A DNA stretch of 64,000 bases from Pseudomonas orientalis (GCF_001439815.1 NZ_JYLM01000001.1:124001-188000), one strand, 5' to 3'; counted from the stretch's first letter, positions 37,879 to 48,371 are shown. Numbers and translations are program-made. Notes: generated by a model not told the origin, from the letters alone.

Positions 37879-38856
37879 TTACTGCTCCTCGGCCTTCTTC
37901 TCCCCATGGGACAAGCTGTACACATACGCCGCCAGCAAGTGCACCTTGTCATTGCCTTGCAGTTGCTCCTGCGCCGGCATCTGGCCCTGGCGGCCATAGC
38001 GGATGGTCTGCTGCAACTGGGCGAAGCTCGAACCGTAGATGAACGCACCTGGATGCGTCAGGTCCGGCGCGCCCATGGCGGGAGTGCCTTTACCGGCCGG
38101 GCCGTGGCAGGCCACGCAGTTGGCGGCAAAGAGTTTCTCGCCGTTGGCGGCATCGGCCCTGGCGCCTTCGGGCAGTTTGCGGCCGTCGAGGTTGGTCACC
38201 ACGAAGGCCGCTACGTCTGCCACGCCTTGCTCGCCGATCACTTCGGCCCAGCCTGGCATCACTGCGTGGCGGCCTTGCATGATGGTTTGCTTGATGGTTG
38301 CCGGGTCACCGCCCCAGCGCCAGTCGGCGTCGGTCAGGTTGGGAAAACCGTAGGCGCCCTTGGCGTCGGAACCGTGGCACACCGAGCAGTTCGAAGCGAA
38401 CAGGCGGCCGCCCATTTTCAGGGCTTGTGGGTCCTTGGCGACTTCTTCAATCGGCATCGAGGCGAATTTGGCGAAGATCGGCCCGAACCTGGCCTCCGAC
38501 CTGGCCATTTCCTTTTCCCATTCATGCACGCCGGTCCAGCCGGTCTGGCCGTTGGCAAACGCGGTTTGCTTGTCGTTGTCGAGGTAGTTATAGCCCGGCA
38601 GCAGGCCTTTCCAGTTGCCCAGGCCCGGGTACAGCACCAGATAGCCGAGGGCGAAGATGATGGTGCCGACAAACAGCATGAACCACCATTTGGGCAGCGG
38701 GTTGTCGTATTCCTCGATCCCATCGAACGAGTGGCCGACGGTCTCGTCCGTCTGCTCGGCGCGCTGGCCCTTGCGGGTCGACAGCAGCAGCCAGGTCAGG
38801 GCGAAGATGGTACCCAGACTGAGGACTGTGACGTACAGACTCCAGAACGTAGTCAT
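37879..38856 (-). CDS. ccoP: cbb3 oxidase dihaem subunit CcoP, first operon
   Basis: CcoP passes electrons to CcoO. The 325-residue protein has two N-terminal membrane helices ([20 protein letters not shown] and [20 protein letters not shown]) and two cytochrome c domains with CSVCH and CVACH haem sites, each followed by a distal methionine region. It overlaps ccoQ by four bases (ATGA). Compared with the second CcoP it has about 14 extra residues after [15 protein letters not shown]. It ends the operon, which is followed by a terminator. Confidence 0.97.
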   Translation of the reverse strand: MTTFWSLYVTVLSLGTIFALTWLLLSTRKGQRAEQTDETVGHSFDGIEEYDNPLPKWWFMLFVGTIIFALGYLVLYPGLGNWKGLLPGYNYLDNDKQTAFANGQTGWTGVHEWEKEMARSEARFGPIFAKFASMPIEEVAKDPQALKMGGRLFASNCSVCHGSDAKGAYGFPNLTDADWRWGGDPATIKQTIMQGRHAVMPGWAEVIGEQGVADVAAFVVTNLDGRKLPEGARADAANGEKLFAANCVACHGPAGKGTPAMGAPDLTHPGAFIYGSSFAQLQQTIRYGRQGQMPAQEQLQGNDKVHLLAAYVYSLSHGEKKAEEQ

Positions 38857-39038
38857 TCTTTGTTACTCCTAGACGCTTGCTCGACGTGCTTGATGGCTTC
38901 GGGATCATCTGCAAAGGGCAGCATGGTCGCGTCGTCGAATTCCGATTTGCGCCGTGGGCTGAACACCCACAGCGCCAGGCCGATAAAGGCCACCATCACC
39001 ACAACAGTGCCCAGGCCGCGAATCATGCCGATATCCAT
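38853..39038 (-). CDS. ccoQ: cbb3 oxidase subunit CcoQ, first operon
   Basis: This 61-residue protein has one membrane helix ([20 protein letters not shown]) and a short charged tail with LPFADDPEA. CcoQ stabilises the oxidase complex. ATG at 39038 (MDIGMIRG) with GGTGA upstream is preferred to a GTG at 39047 that overlaps the ccoO stop. Confidence 0.92.
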   Translation of the reverse strand: MDIGMIRGLGTVVVMVAFIGLALWVFSPRRKSEFDDATMLPFADDPEAIKHVEQASRSNKE

Positions 39039-39043
39039 GCCGG

Positions 39044-39652
39044 TCACCGTTTGCTTTTGATGAGGGTGCCAAGGCCTTGCAGGTAGGCCACCAATGCGTC
39101 CATTTCGGTCTTGCCCTTCACGGCTGCGGCTGCACCGGCGATGTCTTCGTCGGTGTAGGGCACGCCCAGGGTGCGCAGGACTTCCATCTTTTTCGCAGTG
39201 TCCTTGCCGTCGAGCTTGTTTTCCACCAGGAACGGGTACGCCGGCATTTTCGACTCGGGCACCACGTTGCGCGGGTTGTACAAGTGCGCACGCTGCCAGT
39301 CATCTGAGTAACGCCCGCCAACCCGGGCCAGGTCCGGGCCGGTACGCTTGGAACCCCACAGGAACGGATGGTCCCACACGCTTTCACCGGCCACCGAGTA
39401 GTGGCCGTAGCGTTCGGTTTCGGCGCGGAACGGGCGGATCATCTGCGAGTGGCAGCCCACGCAACCGTTGGCGATATACACGTCGCGGCCTTCCAGTTCG
39501 AGGGCGGTGCGCGGCTTCATGCCTTCGACCGGTTTGTTGGTCACGTCCTGGAAAAACAGTGGCACGATCTGGGTCAGACCGCCGATGCTCACGGCGATGA
39601 CCATGAAGAAGGCCAGCAGGCCGATATTCTTCTCGACGACTTCATGCTTCAT
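39044..39652 (-). CDS. ccoO: cbb3 oxidase monohaem subunit CcoO, first operon
   Basis: The 202-residue membrane-anchored cytochrome c ([20 protein letters not shown] helix) has the [15 protein letters not shown] haem site and the conserved [20 protein letters not shown] and [16 protein letters not shown] segments. It overlaps ccoN at one base and donates electrons to CcoN haem b. Confidence 0.97.
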   Translation of the reverse strand: MKHEVVEKNIGLLAFFMVIAVSIGGLTQIVPLFFQDVTNKPVEGMKPRTALELEGRDVYIANGCVGCHSQMIRPFRAETERYGHYSVAGESVWDHPFLWGSKRTGPDLARVGGRYSDDWQRAHLYNPRNVVPESKMPAYPFLVENKLDGKDTAKKMEVLRTLGVPYTDEDIAGAAAAVKGKTEMDALVAYLQGLGTLIKSKR

Positions 39653-41094
39653 CAGTGGGCTCCCACAACGGCGATCTTGGCGGCGGCTTCAGCTTGCGCC
39701 GGGTCGGAGGCACGCACGGTGCGCCAGACGTTGTAGGCCATGAACAGCATGCCGGCGGCGAAGAACGCACCGCCCAGGGCGCGGACGATATAGCCCGGGT
39801 GGCTGGCTTGCAGCGCTTCGACGAAGGAATACGTGAGGGTGCCGTCATCGTTGATCGCACGCCACATCAGGCCCTGGGTGATGCCGTTGACCCACATCGA
39901 GGCGATGTAGAGCACGGTGCCGATAGTTGCCAGCCAGAAGTGCGTGTTGATCAGCCCGACGCTGTGCATCTGTGCGCGGCCGAACAGCTTGGGGATCATG
40001 TGGTACAGCGCGCCGATGGAAATCATTGCCACCCAGCCCAGGGCCCCGGCGTGTACGTGGCCAATGGTCCAGTCGGTGTAGTGGGACAGCGAGTTGACGG
40101 TCTTGATCGCCATCATCGGCCCTTCGAAGGTCGACATGCCGTAGAACGCCAGGGACACCACCAGAAAACGCAGGATCGGGTCGGTGCGCAGCTTATGCCA
40201 GGCGCCCGACAGGGTCATCATGCCGTTGATCATGCCGCCCCAGCTGGGTGCCAGCAGGATGATCGACATCGCCATGCCCAGTGACTGCGCCCAGTCCGGC
40301 AGCGCGGTGTAATGCAGGTGGTGGGGGCCGGCCCAGATGTACAGGGTGATCAGCGCCCAGAAGTGCACGATGGACAGGCGATAGGAATAGATCGGACGCT
40401 CGGCCTGTTTGGGCACGAAGTAATACATCATCCCCAGGAAGCCCGTGGTGAGGAAGAAACCTACGGCGTTGTGGCCGTACCACCACTGGATCATCGCATC
40501 CGTCGCGCCGGAATAGGCCGAATAGGACTTGAACAGGTTCACCGGCAAGGACGCGTGGTTGACGATATGCAGCATCGCCGTGACCAGGATAAACGCCCCG
40601 TAGAACCAGTTGCCGACATAGATGTGCTTGGTCTTGCGCTTGACGATGGTGCCGAAGAACACCACGGCGTAGGTCACCCACACGATGGCGAGCAAAATGG
40701 CGATCGGCCATTCCAGCTCGGCGTATTCCTTGGTGGTGGTGTAGCCCAGCGGCAGGCTGATGATGGCGCCGACGATGACCGCCTGCCAGCCCCAGAAGGT
40801 GAAGGCGGCAAGGCCATCGGAGATCAATCGCGTCTGGCAGGTGCGTTGCACGACGTAGTAGGAGGTGGCAAACAAGGCGCAGCCACCAAAGGCGAAGATC
40901 ACCAAGTTGGTGTGCAGCGGGCGCAGGCGGCCGAAGGTCGTCCAGGGCAGGTCGAAATTCAATTGCGGCCAGACCAGTTGCGAGGCGATGAACACCCCGA
41001 GCCCCATGCCAAGGATCCCCCAGACCACCGTCATGATGGCGAACTGGCGGACGACCTTATAGTTATAAGCAGTCGGACTGATTGCTGTGCTCAT
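39652..41094 (-). CDS. ccoN: cbb3 oxidase catalytic subunit CcoN, first operon
   Basis: CcoN is the haem b/b3-CuB core that reduces oxygen with very high affinity. The 480-residue protein has twelve membrane helices and the expected histidine segments ([80 protein letters not shown]). The ATG at 41094 ([13 protein letters not shown]) is chosen because the upstream extension to 41202 is not family-like. From known Pseudomonas biology the first operon is expressed constitutively; only a weak Anr-like site is seen upstream. Confidence 0.97.
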   Translation of the reverse strand: MSTAISPTAYNYKVVRQFAIMTVVWGILGMGLGVFIASQLVWPQLNFDLPWTTFGRLRPLHTNLVIFAFGGCALFATSYYVVQRTCQTRLISDGLAAFTFWGWQAVIVGAIISLPLGYTTTKEYAELEWPIAILLAIVWVTYAVVFFGTIVKRKTKHIYVGNWFYGAFILVTAMLHIVNHASLPVNLFKSYSAYSGATDAMIQWWYGHNAVGFFLTTGFLGMMYYFVPKQAERPIYSYRLSIVHFWALITLYIWAGPHHLHYTALPDWAQSLGMAMSIILLAPSWGGMINGMMTLSGAWHKLRTDPILRFLVVSLAFYGMSTFEGPMMAIKTVNSLSHYTDWTIGHVHAGALGWVAMISIGALYHMIPKLFGRAQMHSVGLINTHFWLATIGTVLYIASMWVNGITQGLMWRAINDDGTLTYSFVEALQASHPGYIVRALGGAFFAAGMLFMAYNVWRTVRASDPAQAEAAAKIAVVGAH

Positions 41095-41178
41095 TCTAAG
41101 GTTCCACGGTTTAAGTATTTTTATAGGTAAAATCGGCCGCAAGTATGTAGAAAGCGAGGGGCCATTGCAACGCAATGA

Positions 41179-41192
41179 CTGACCTGTATCAA
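41179..41192. promoter_or_regulatory. Weak Anr-like site upstream of the first ccoN
   Basis: CTGACCTGTATCAA matches eight of ten consensus positions and is centred about 92 bases before ccoN. It is clearly weaker than the sites before hemN and the second ccoN, consistent with little oxygen control of this operon. Confidence 0.35.
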
Positions 41193-41411
41193 GGCGTTCC
41201 ACGCCAGATTCTGCGCCCTTTCCCTGTTTTGTGTAAGGATAAGATCAGAATTCTAAAGCTGATCGAGTGGACAGGAAATTTCGAGGGCGCAACGGATACC
41301 GTCGCGTACGCCAGGATTGGCCCACTGCAGGAACAAGCGTAGACCCGAATATGAGGAGGGGAAAGCTGGGCTATGGCAGGGTGTGACACGTGGTCGCGAA
41401 TGTCGCAACAC

Positions 41412-41511
41412 TGTAGGAGCGAGCTTGCTCGCGAAAAACGTCAACGGTAACGCGGTCAGTCTGGTCTATCGCGTTGTATTGACGTTCTTCGCGAGCAAGC
41501 TCGCTCCTACA
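41412..41511. repeat. REPIN, TAGGAGCGAGC arm type, between the two cco operons
   Basis: The 100-base unit lies five bases after (in minus-strand terms) the stop of the second ccoP and before the first ccoN promoter. It may end the upstream transcript. The rest of the 421-base gap 41095-41515 holds the first ccoN promoter region and no gene. Confidence 0.93.
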
Positions 41512-41515
41512 GGTG

Positions 41516-42427
41516 CTAATGGGTCAGGCTATACACATAGGCCGCCAGCAGATGCACCTTGTCATTGCCTTGCAGCACGTCCTGTGCCGGCATCTGGCCT
41601 TGGCGGCCGTGCCGGATGGTCTGCTGCAACTGCGCCAGGCTGGTGCCGTAGATGAACCCTGCTGGCTCGGTCAGGTTAGGCGCGCCCATGGCTTCCACAC
41701 CGTGGCCTTGCGGGCCGTGGCAGGCGACGCAGGTGGTGTTGAAGGTGGCCTGGCCCGCCGCGAGGTCAGCGGTGCTGTCGGCCGGTAGTGGCAGTTTGGC
41801 CAGGTCGTGGCGTACATACGCGGCGACATTCTTCACGCCATCCTCGCCCAGCACTTCGCCCCAGGCCGGCATCGCCGCGTGGCGCCCGTTCATGATGGTG
41901 GCCTTGATCGCCTCGGCCGAACCGCCCCAGCGCCAGTTATTGTCCGCCAGATTCGGGAAGCCATACGCGCCCTTGGCGTCCGAGCCGTGGCACACCGCGC
42001 AGTTGGACGCGAACAGGCGACCGCCCATCTTCAACGCTTGCGGGTCCTTGGCCACTTCTTCCACGGGCATGGCCGCGAATTTGGCGAAGATCGGCCCGAA
42101 CCTGGTGTCGGCCTTGGCCATTTCCTTGTCCCATTCCTTGGCCGACGTCCAGCCGTCTTCATAGCCCGGCAGCACACCTTTCCAGTTGCCCAGGCCCGGG
42201 TAGAGGATCAGGTAGCCGACGGCAAATATCAGGGTGCCGACGAACAGCATGAACCACCACTGGGGCAGCGGGTTGTCGTATTCCTCGATCCCGTCGAAGG
42301 CGTGGCCCATGGTCTGGTCGACGCTGCCGCGGGTTTCGCCCTTGCGGGTGCCGATCAACAGCCAGGTCAGCCCGATCAGGCTGCCCAGGGTCAATACGCA
42401 GATCCATGTACTCCAAAACAGGGTCAT
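41516..42427 (-). CDS. ccoP: cbb3 oxidase dihaem subunit CcoP, second operon
   Basis: The 303-residue protein has the two membrane helices and two haem sites (CAVCH and CVACH) of CcoP. It is colinear with the first CcoP but is shorter, with [17 protein letters not shown] replacing a longer periplasmic linker before the first haem domain. It overlaps ccoQ by four bases. In Pseudomonas the second oxidase is the low-oxygen-induced one. Confidence 0.97.
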   Translation of the reverse strand: MTLFWSTWICVLTLGSLIGLTWLLIGTRKGETRGSVDQTMGHAFDGIEEYDNPLPQWWFMLFVGTLIFAVGYLILYPGLGNWKGVLPGYEDGWTSAKEWDKEMAKADTRFGPIFAKFAAMPVEEVAKDPQALKMGGRLFASNCAVCHGSDAKGAYGFPNLADNNWRWGGSAEAIKATIMNGRHAAMPAWGEVLGEDGVKNVAAYVRHDLAKLPLPADSTADLAAGQATFNTTCVACHGPQGHGVEAMGAPNLTEPAGFIYGTSLAQLQQTIRHGRQGQMPAQDVLQGNDKVHLLAAYVYSLTH

Positions 42428-42624
42428 GGCTGGTTGCTCCTTGTTGCAGGCTCTTCTTGAGCATTGTGTGAAGAAGGTTCATCGGCGAACGGCAGCAGGC
42501 GCGCCTGCTCGAACTCCGCATTGCGCCGGTTGTTGAAAACCCACAGCGACAGGCCGATAAAGGCGATGGCCACCACCAGCGTGCCGAGGCCGCGGATGGT
42601 GCCCGCATCGAATTCAAATCCCAT
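42424..42624 (-). CDS. ccoQ: cbb3 oxidase subunit CcoQ, second operon
   Basis: This 66-residue single-helix protein ([20 protein letters not shown]) has a basic [10 protein letters not shown] segment and LPFADEPSS tail similar to the first CcoQ. It starts three bases after the ccoO stop. Confidence 0.93.
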   Translation of the reverse strand: MGFEFDAGTIRGLGTLVVAIAFIGLSLWVFNNRRNAEFEQARLLPFADEPSSHNAQEEPATRSNQP

Positions 42625-42627
42625 GGC

Positions 42628-43236
42628 TCACCTCTTGCTCTTGATGGCAGTGCCGAGCACTTGCAGGTAGGAGACCAACGCGTCCATCTCGGTCTTGCCC
42701 TTGAGGCTGGCGACCGCGCCCGTGATGTCGTCGTCGGTATACGGCACGCCGAGGGTGCGCATCACCTTCAACTTGGTCTCGGTGTGGCTGCTGTCGACGG
42801 CGGCGGTGACCAGCCACGGATAAGCCGGCATTTTCGACTCCGGTACCACGTTTCGCGGGTTGTACAGGTGCGCGCGGTGCCAGTCGTCCGAGTAGCGTGC
42901 GCCCACGCGGGCCAGGTCCGGCCCGGTGCGTTTGGAGCCCCATAGGAACGGATGGTCCCACACGCTTTCGCCGGCCACCGAATAGTGGCCGTAGCGCTCG
43001 GTCTCGGCGCGGAACGGGCGGATCATCTGCGAGTGGCACTGCACGCAGCCTTCGCGGATGTAAATGTCACGGCCTTCCAGTTGCAGCGCGGTATAGGGCT
43101 TCATGCCTTCCACCGGCTTATTGGTCACGTCCTGGAAGAACAGCGGGACGATCTGGGTCAGGCCGCCGATGCTCACGGCGAGCACCATCAGCAGCATCAG
43201 CAGGCCGACGTTCTTTTCAATCGTTTCGTGTTTCAT
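42628..43236 (-). CDS. ccoO: cbb3 oxidase monohaem subunit CcoO, second operon
   Basis: The 202-residue cytochrome c has the haem motif [15 protein letters not shown] and the same [18 protein letters not shown] core as the first copy. The ATG at 43236 is chosen over 43239 because AGGAG is then six bases upstream. It follows ccoN after ten bases. Confidence 0.97.
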
Positions 43237-43246
43237 CATCGACTCC

Positions 43247-44671
43247 TCAGGCCAGCTGCGCGACAGGGATGGCTTCGACAGGCTGCACCGAACGCACGGT
43301 GCGCCAGGTGTTGTAGGCCATCAGCAACATGCCGCTGAGGAACACCGCACCGCCCACCAGCCGCACAATGAAGCCTGGGTGACTGGCCACCAGGGTTTCG
43401 ACGAAGGAGTAAGTGAGGGTGCCGTCTTCGTTGACCGCACGCCACATCAGGCCCTGGGCGATGCCGTTGACCCACATCGAGGCGATGTAGAGCACGGTGC
43501 CGATGGTGGCCAGCCAAAAGTGCGCGTTGATCAGGCCGAGGCTGTACATCTGCTCGCGGCCGAAGACTTTCGGGATCATGTGGTACAGCGCGCCGATGGA
43601 AATCATTGCCACCCAACCGAGCGCACCGGCGTGTACGTGGCCGATGGTCCAGTCGGTGTAGTGGGAGAGGGCGTTGACGGTCTTGATCGCCATCATCGGG
43701 CCTTCGAAGGTCGACATGCCGTAGAACGCCAGGGATACCACAAGAAAGCGCAGGATCGGGTCGCTGCGCAACTTATGCCAGGCGCCCGACAGCGTCATCA
43801 TGCCGTTGATCATGCCGCCCCAGCTCGGGGCCAGCAGTACCAACGACATCACCATGCCCAGCGACTGCGCCCAGTCCGGCAAGGCGGTGTAGTGCAAGTG
43901 GTGCGGGCCGGCCCAGATATACAGGGTGATCAGCGCCCAGAAGTGCACGATGGACAAGCGATAGGAATACACCGGGCGTTCGGCCTGCTTGGGCACGAAG
44001 TAGTACATCATCCCGAGAAAGCCTGCGGTGAGGAAAAAACCTACCGCGTTATGGCCGTACCACCACTGCACCATGGCATCCGTCGCACCGCCGTACAGCG
44101 AGTAGGACTTGGTCAGGCTGACCGGAATTTCCAGGTTGTTGACGATATGCAGGATCGCCACGGTGATGATGAAGGCACCGAAAAACCAGTTACCCACATA
44201 GATATGCTTGGTGTTGCGTTTCATGATCGTGCCGAAGAACACGACGGCATAGGCGACCCAGACGATGGTGATCAGGATATCGATCGGCCATTCCAGCTCG
44301 GCGTATTCCTTGGAACTGGTGTAGCCCAGCGGCAAGGTGATTGCGGCCAGTAGGATCACCAGTTGCCAGCCCCAGAAGCAGAACGCGGCGATTTTCGGCG
44401 CGAACAGCGTTGTCTGGCAGGTGCGCTGCACCGAGTAGAAGGAGCTGGCGAACAGCGCGCAGCCCCCGAAGGCGAAGATCACCGCGTTGGTGTGCAGCGG
44501 GCGCAGGCGACCGAAGCTGGTCCAGGGCAAATCGAAGTTGAGCGCAGGCCAGACCAATTGGGCCGCGAGAAAAACCCCGAGCCCCATGCCGACGATGCCC
44601 CACACCACCGTCATAATGGCGAATTGGCGGACCACCTTGTAGTTATAGGCGGTACTTAAAGTAGTGTTCAT
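43247..44671 (-). CDS. ccoN: cbb3 oxidase catalytic subunit CcoN, second operon
   Basis: The 474-residue protein ([20 protein letters not shown]) has the full CcoN helix set and histidine segments. Its middle part is nearly identical to the first CcoN, while the N- and C-terminal parts differ more. A near-perfect Anr box is centred about 111 bases before the ATG. An upstream extension to 44767 is rejected because it would read through that box and lacks similarity. Confidence 0.97.
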
Positions 44672-44750
44672 GGTTCCCCATCCACGGTTCAACCCAAGCA
44701 GATGCGGCACTTGGGCTGGAGTTATAGGCAGACTAAAAAGCGAGGCAAGC

Positions 44751-45443
44751 ATGGGCAAAGAGCACAAGGCCAGTATTGACGGGGATCAATGGGCACAGTG
44801 TGTGCACGAACGCGGCTGGTTATGGGATGTCGCGGCGCAGGCACCTTCAGGCCAGCCTGTCACGCTGATCCTGGCCCACGGCGCCGGTGCGCCGATGGAC
44901 TCGGCATTCATGAACGACATGGCTGCGCGCCTTGCCGGGCATGGTGTGAGCGTATTGCGCTTCGAGTTTCCCTACATGGTCCAGCGCCGTTCGGACGGCG
45001 GCAAGCGCCCGCCGAATCCGGCGCCGAAACTGCTGGAATGCTGGCGTGAGGTGTATGCGCAGGTGCGACGCCATGTCGCTGGGAAACTGGCGATTGGCGG
45101 CAAATCCATGGGCGGGCGCATGGCCAGTTTGTTGGCCGATGAGCTGGGTGCCGATGGGTTGGTGTGCCTGGGGTATCCGTTCTATGCGGTGGGCAAGCCG
45201 GAGAAACCCAGGGTCGAACATTTGGCTGCGCTTAAGACACCGACGCTGATTGTGCAGGGGGAGCGGGATGCGCTGGGTAATCGGGCGGCGGTGGAGGGGT
45301 ATGACGTGTCGCAGAGTATCGAGGTGATGTGGTTGGTGGCGGGGGATCATGATTTGAAGCCGTTGAAGGCGTCGGGGTTTACCCATGAGCAGCATCTGGA
45401 GGCTGCGGCGGTGCGAGTGGCTGAGTTTCTGGGTGCCTGTTAG
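44751..45443 (+). CDS. Alpha/beta hydrolase of the KANL3/Tex30-like family
   Basis: This 230-residue protein has an oxyanion-hole [14 protein letters not shown], a nucleophile elbow [11 protein letters not shown] (serine in G-x-S-x-G), an aspartate in [10 protein letters not shown] and a histidine in VAGDHDLKP, a complete catalytic triad. It is an orphan cytoplasmic hydrolase with unknown substrate. It is divergent from the second cco operon, and the Anr box at 44776 lies inside its first codons if ATG 44751 is the start; an in-frame GTG at 44802 would place the box upstream instead. Codon use at the 3' end is markedly G-rich. Confidence 0.85.
   Translation: MGKEHKASIDGDQWAQCVHERGWLWDVAAQAPSGQPVTLILAHGAGAPMDSAFMNDMAARLAGHGVSVLRFEFPYMVQRRSDGGKRPPNPAPKLLECWREVYAQVRRHVAGKLAIGGKSMGGRMASLLADELGADGLVCLGYPFYAVGKPEKPRVEHLAALKTPTLIVQGERDALGNRAAVEGYDVSQSIEVMWLVAGDHDLKPLKASGFTHEQHLEAAAVRVAEFLGAC
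44776..44789. promoter_or_regulatory. Anr box upstream of the second ccoN
   Basis: TTGACGGGGATCAA matches nine of ten consensus positions, with the C variant in the left half-site that FNR/Anr sites often have. It explains low-oxygen induction of the second cbb3 oxidase. Confidence 0.85.
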
Positions 45444-45449
45444 GGCCCT

Positions 45450-45533
45450 ATCGGGGGCAAGCCCCCTCCCACATTTTGACCACATTCCAACGTTGGAACT
45501 CGGTCGGATGTGGGAGGGGGCTTGCCCCCGATA
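45450..45533. repeat. REPIN, GTGGGAGGGGGC arm type
   Basis: ATCGGGGGCAAGCCCCCTCC at 45450 and its inverted copy ending at 45533 surround a spacer with TTCCAACGTTGGAA, which is itself a palindrome. The spacer closely resembles that near 27845-27876. It lies between convergent hydrolase and Aer genes. Confidence 0.93.
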
Positions 45534-45538
45534 GCGGT

Positions 45539-47104
45539 CTACCGGTTAAAACGCTCTACCAGCGAATACTGGGTATTGGCCGTATGCGTCAGCTCTTCAC
45601 TCAACTGCGCCGAGTTCATCGCCTGCTCCGAGGTCTGATCCGCCAACAGCGCAATGGTGCTGATATTGCGGCTGATCTCTTCGGCCACTGCGCTTTGCTC
45701 TTCGGTAGCAGCAGCGATCTGGGTAGTCATGTCGGTGATATTCGCTACCGCCTCACTGATGCCCACCAACGCCTGATCCGCTTCCATCACCCGTGCCACA
45801 CCCTCTTCGGCCTGGCGATGCCCGGCGTCCATGGTTTGCACGGCTGCGGCCGCGGTGCTTTGCAGCTTGGCGATCAGGGTATGGATCTGCCCGGTCGATT
45901 CGGCGGTGCGTTGCGCCAACTGGCGCACCTCATCAGCCACCACCGCAAACCCACGGCCCATCTCACCGGCGCGCGCCGCTTCGATGGCGGCGTTCAATGC
46001 CAGCAGGTTGGTCTGGTCGGCAATGCCTTTGATCACATCCACCACGCCGCCGATTTCATCGCTGTCCTTGGCCAGTTGCGTGACGGTGACACCGGTTTCG
46101 CCCACCGCCACCGACAGGCGCTGGATCGCCTCGCGGGTTTCCCCGGCGATGTCGCGGCCGCGACCGGTCAGGCGATTGGCTTCCTGGGTGGCATCCGCCG
46201 TGCGCTGCACATGGCTGGCGACTTCCTGGGTAGTGGCCGCCATCTGGTTGACGGCCGTGGCGACTTGTTCGGTCTCCACGCGCTGGCGCTCCAGGCCGCT
46301 GGAGCTGTTGTGCGCCAGGGTGTTGGACTGCGCCGCCTGGTCGTTGAGGTGTTCGGCGGTGTCCTGCAGGCGGGTCAGGCAGGTCTTCAGACGCGCTTCC
46401 TGGCTGAGGATCGACATCTCCAGGCGCGCCTGGGCGCCACGGCTGTCGGTGTACATTTGCGCGATCAGCGGGTCGGAGGTGGTCTGTTCGGCCAGGCGCA
46501 GCAAACGCTTGAGGCCGCGCTGCTGCCAGCTCAGGCCCAGCAGGCCCAGTGGCACCGACAACCCTGCCGCGAGGGCAAAGCCCCACTGGGAAGTGAGGGT
46601 CGCGCCGATCATGAAGCTCAACTGGCTGACCAAAATAAACGGCAGCCAGTCCTGCAGCACCGGCAGCCACTTGTCCCGCTGAGGAACGGCCGACTTGCCC
46701 TGGTTGATGCGTTGATAGAGCGCTTCGGCCCGGCGGATCTGCTCGGCGGTGGGCTTGATGCGCACCGATTCGTAGCCGATCACCTGGTTGCCGTCGAAAA
46801 TCGGCGTCACATAGGCGTTAACCCAGTAGTGATCACCGGTCTTGCAGCGATTCTTGACAATGCCCATCCATGGCAAGCCTTGTTTGAGCGTCGACCACAT
46901 GTGCGCGAACACCGCCGCCGGAACGTCCGGGTGACGCACCAGGTTGTGCGGGGCACGGACCAGTTCATCGCGGGTGAACCCACTGATTTCGACGAAGGCG
47001 TCGTTGCAGTAGGTGATCACACCCTTGGCGTCTGTGGTGGAGATCAACCGTTGCTGAGCGGGGAAGGTACGTTCGCGCTGGGTAACGGGTTGGTTATTAC
47101 GCAT
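45539..47104 (-). CDS. aer: Aer-type methyl-accepting chemotaxis protein with PAS domain
   Basis: The 521-residue protein has an N-terminal PAS domain (about 15-120: [53 protein letters not shown]), a hydrophobic membrane hairpin at about 155-195, a HAMP-like linker and a long signalling coiled coil with the conserved tip [20 protein letters not shown] and [20 protein letters not shown]. This is the layout of Aer, which senses redox state via FAD and steers cells to favourable oxygen. In P. aeruginosa aer lies just past the cco operons and is Anr-dependent; I see no clear Anr box here. FAD binding is inferred. Confidence 0.9.
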   Translation of the reverse strand: MRNNQPVTQRERTFPAQQRLISTTDAKGVITYCNDAFVEISGFTRDELVRAPHNLVRHPDVPAAVFAHMWSTLKQGLPWMGIVKNRCKTGDHYWVNAYVTPIFDGNQVIGYESVRIKPTAEQIRRAEALYQRINQGKSAVPQRDKWLPVLQDWLPFILVSQLSFMIGATLTSQWGFALAAGLSVPLGLLGLSWQQRGLKRLLRLAEQTTSDPLIAQMYTDSRGAQARLEMSILSQEARLKTCLTRLQDTAEHLNDQAAQSNTLAHNSSSGLERQRVETEQVATAVNQMAATTQEVASHVQRTADATQEANRLTGRGRDIAGETREAIQRLSVAVGETGVTVTQLAKDSDEIGGVVDVIKGIADQTNLLALNAAIEAARAGEMGRGFAVVADEVRQLAQRTAESTGQIHTLIAKLQSTAAAAVQTMDAGHRQAEEGVARVMEADQALVGISEAVANITDMTTQIAAATEEQSAVAEEISRNISTIALLADQTSEQAMNSAQLSEELTHTANTQYSLVERFNR

Positions 47105-47198
47105 GATTGTTCAATCCGCAAGGCTTTCACGGGTTATCGGCCATGCCGGGCGTTTATTTAACTTATTTTTGCAACAATCCAGCGAGCAGCGTTGCCCC

Positions 47199-47298
47199 TG
47201 TAGGAGCGAGCTTGCTCGCGAAGCACTCAAGGGCAACGCGTTCATTCAGGATGCCTGCGTTAGCGTTGACGTCCTTCGCGAGCAAGCTCGCTCCTACA
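47199..47298. repeat. REPIN, TAGGAGCGAGC arm type
   Basis: This 100-base unit lies between the aer start and the end of the CPBP protease gene. Its inner sequence shares the GCGTTCATTCAGGATGC stretch with the copies at 17061 and 21326. Confidence 0.93.
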
Positions 47299-47309
47299 GT
47301 AACGCAGGT

Positions 47310-48101
47310 TTAGCCGGCGAGCATAGGGTAGGTGAACAACCCGAAGTGCAGCAGATTCAAGCCAAAATGCGTGGCAATCGCCGCGCCCAAACCACCAAAG
47401 CGATAGGCCAGGCCGTAACCCACGCCGGCAATACTCGCCAGCAGCATCCACTGCCAACCCGCAGCAAAATGCACCAGGCCGAATAACAGCGAGGCCAGCA
47501 GCAGCGCGAGGTTCTCGCCGTAGGGCAGGTGTTTGAAGCGCCGACTTAGGCCGCCCTGGATATACCCGCGAAACAGCGCTTCTTCGACCAGCGTCACCAA
47601 CAGCAGATTATTCAACACCCACAGCCACGCCTCGTCCGGCCATTTCGGCGCCCAACTGATCATCCCTAGCAGCGCTGCACCACCCAGGGCGGCGATGGCG
47701 GCCAGGGTCAGGGCCACGGCCGTAACGCAGATCGACAGGCGCAGTGAGCGGCGCGCCACAATCCACGGGCAGGCCAGCAATAGCCAGAAGCCGATCAGCG
47801 GTTTGTCCTGGTTCAGGTACATCGAGAACGGCACCGCGTCTGGGGTGAAGCGCTGAGGCGCGATGGCGCGGCCATTGTGGAACCCCGGCAACCAGTGCAT
47901 CGCCAGGCCCAGGGCCAGGACGATAAACAAGCCGTGGCCCAGGTAGCGTGCCCAAGGGTTGCGTTGCTGGCGTACGGCGTACCCGGCTACTAACAGCAGT
48001 GCGATGGAGACCGCGGCCAGTACGCCCAGTTGGCCGTAGATCAAGGCCACGACATAGCCAATGGAAAGTAGGGTGAGGTACAGCCAGGGCAGAGCAATCA
48101 T
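47310..48101 (-). CDS. CPBP family intramembrane glutamic endopeptidase
   Basis: The 263-residue membrane protein has about eight helices and the conserved CPBP/Abi motifs: EExxxR (E173, E174 and R178 in VEEALFRGYIQGGL), LFGLVHFAAGWQWML with the second-motif histidine, and HFGLNLLHF near the C-terminus. Members include Rce1-like proteases and bacteriocin self-immunity proteins. The substrate is unknown. ATG at 48101 (MIALPWLYLTLLSIGY) is preferred to the extension to 48176, which is not hydrophobic. Confidence 0.92.
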   Translation of the reverse strand: MIALPWLYLTLLSIGYVVALIYGQLGVLAAVSIALLLVAGYAVRQQRNPWARYLGHGLFIVLALGLAMHWLPGFHNGRAIAPQRFTPDAVPFSMYLNQDKPLIGFWLLLACPWIVARRSLRLSICVTAVALTLAAIAALGGAALLGMISWAPKWPDEAWLWVLNNLLLVTLVEEALFRGYIQGGLSRRFKHLPYGENLALLLASLLFGLVHFAAGWQWMLLASIAGVGYGLAYRFGGLGAAIATHFGLNLLHFGLFTYPMLAG

Positions 48102-48257
48102 GTGCAATCCTTGAATAAACTGGGCGGCATTATAACGAGCGGTCTGCCTGGGCGGCATGAAAACTCCGCCACGCACAGGGTGAGGGGAAAGGATTGCAAA
48201 ATGTATTTGCGGCTGGTTATAGTCGTCGCGTCTTTATCCCTTCAAAAAGATCAGCAC

Positions 48258-48371
48258 ATGCCAGCTTCCCAGCGCATAGCGGTAGTCGATTCAGCGGTCA
48301 ACGCTGTGGTCGTGCCGTGCGGCGCCGAGCAGCCTGCGCAGATCAGTCACTACCCCCCCACCTGTCAGTAG
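48258..48371 (+). CDS. Possible small ORF (37 codons) before the EamA gene, uncertain
   Basis: A frame from ATG 48258 to TAG 48371 encodes MPASQRIAVVDSAVNAVVVP followed by CGAEQPAQISHYPPTCQ, a protein-like composition. It contains a run of seven C near its end. Beyond the TAG the same frame stays open for about 33 codons and ends with a TGA near 48472, so this could be a longer gene with an internal stop, or a frameshifted gene. No clear ribosome site is seen. The remainder of the 420-base gap 48102-48521 shows nothing else definite. Confidence 0.3.
   Translation: MPASQRIAVVDSAVNAVVVPCGAEQPAQISHYPPTCQ

Noticed and set aside
41095-41202. An N-terminal extension of the first CcoN
   Set aside because: It covers the promoter region and contains no membrane helix; both CcoN copies start naturally at the [14 protein letters not shown] segment.
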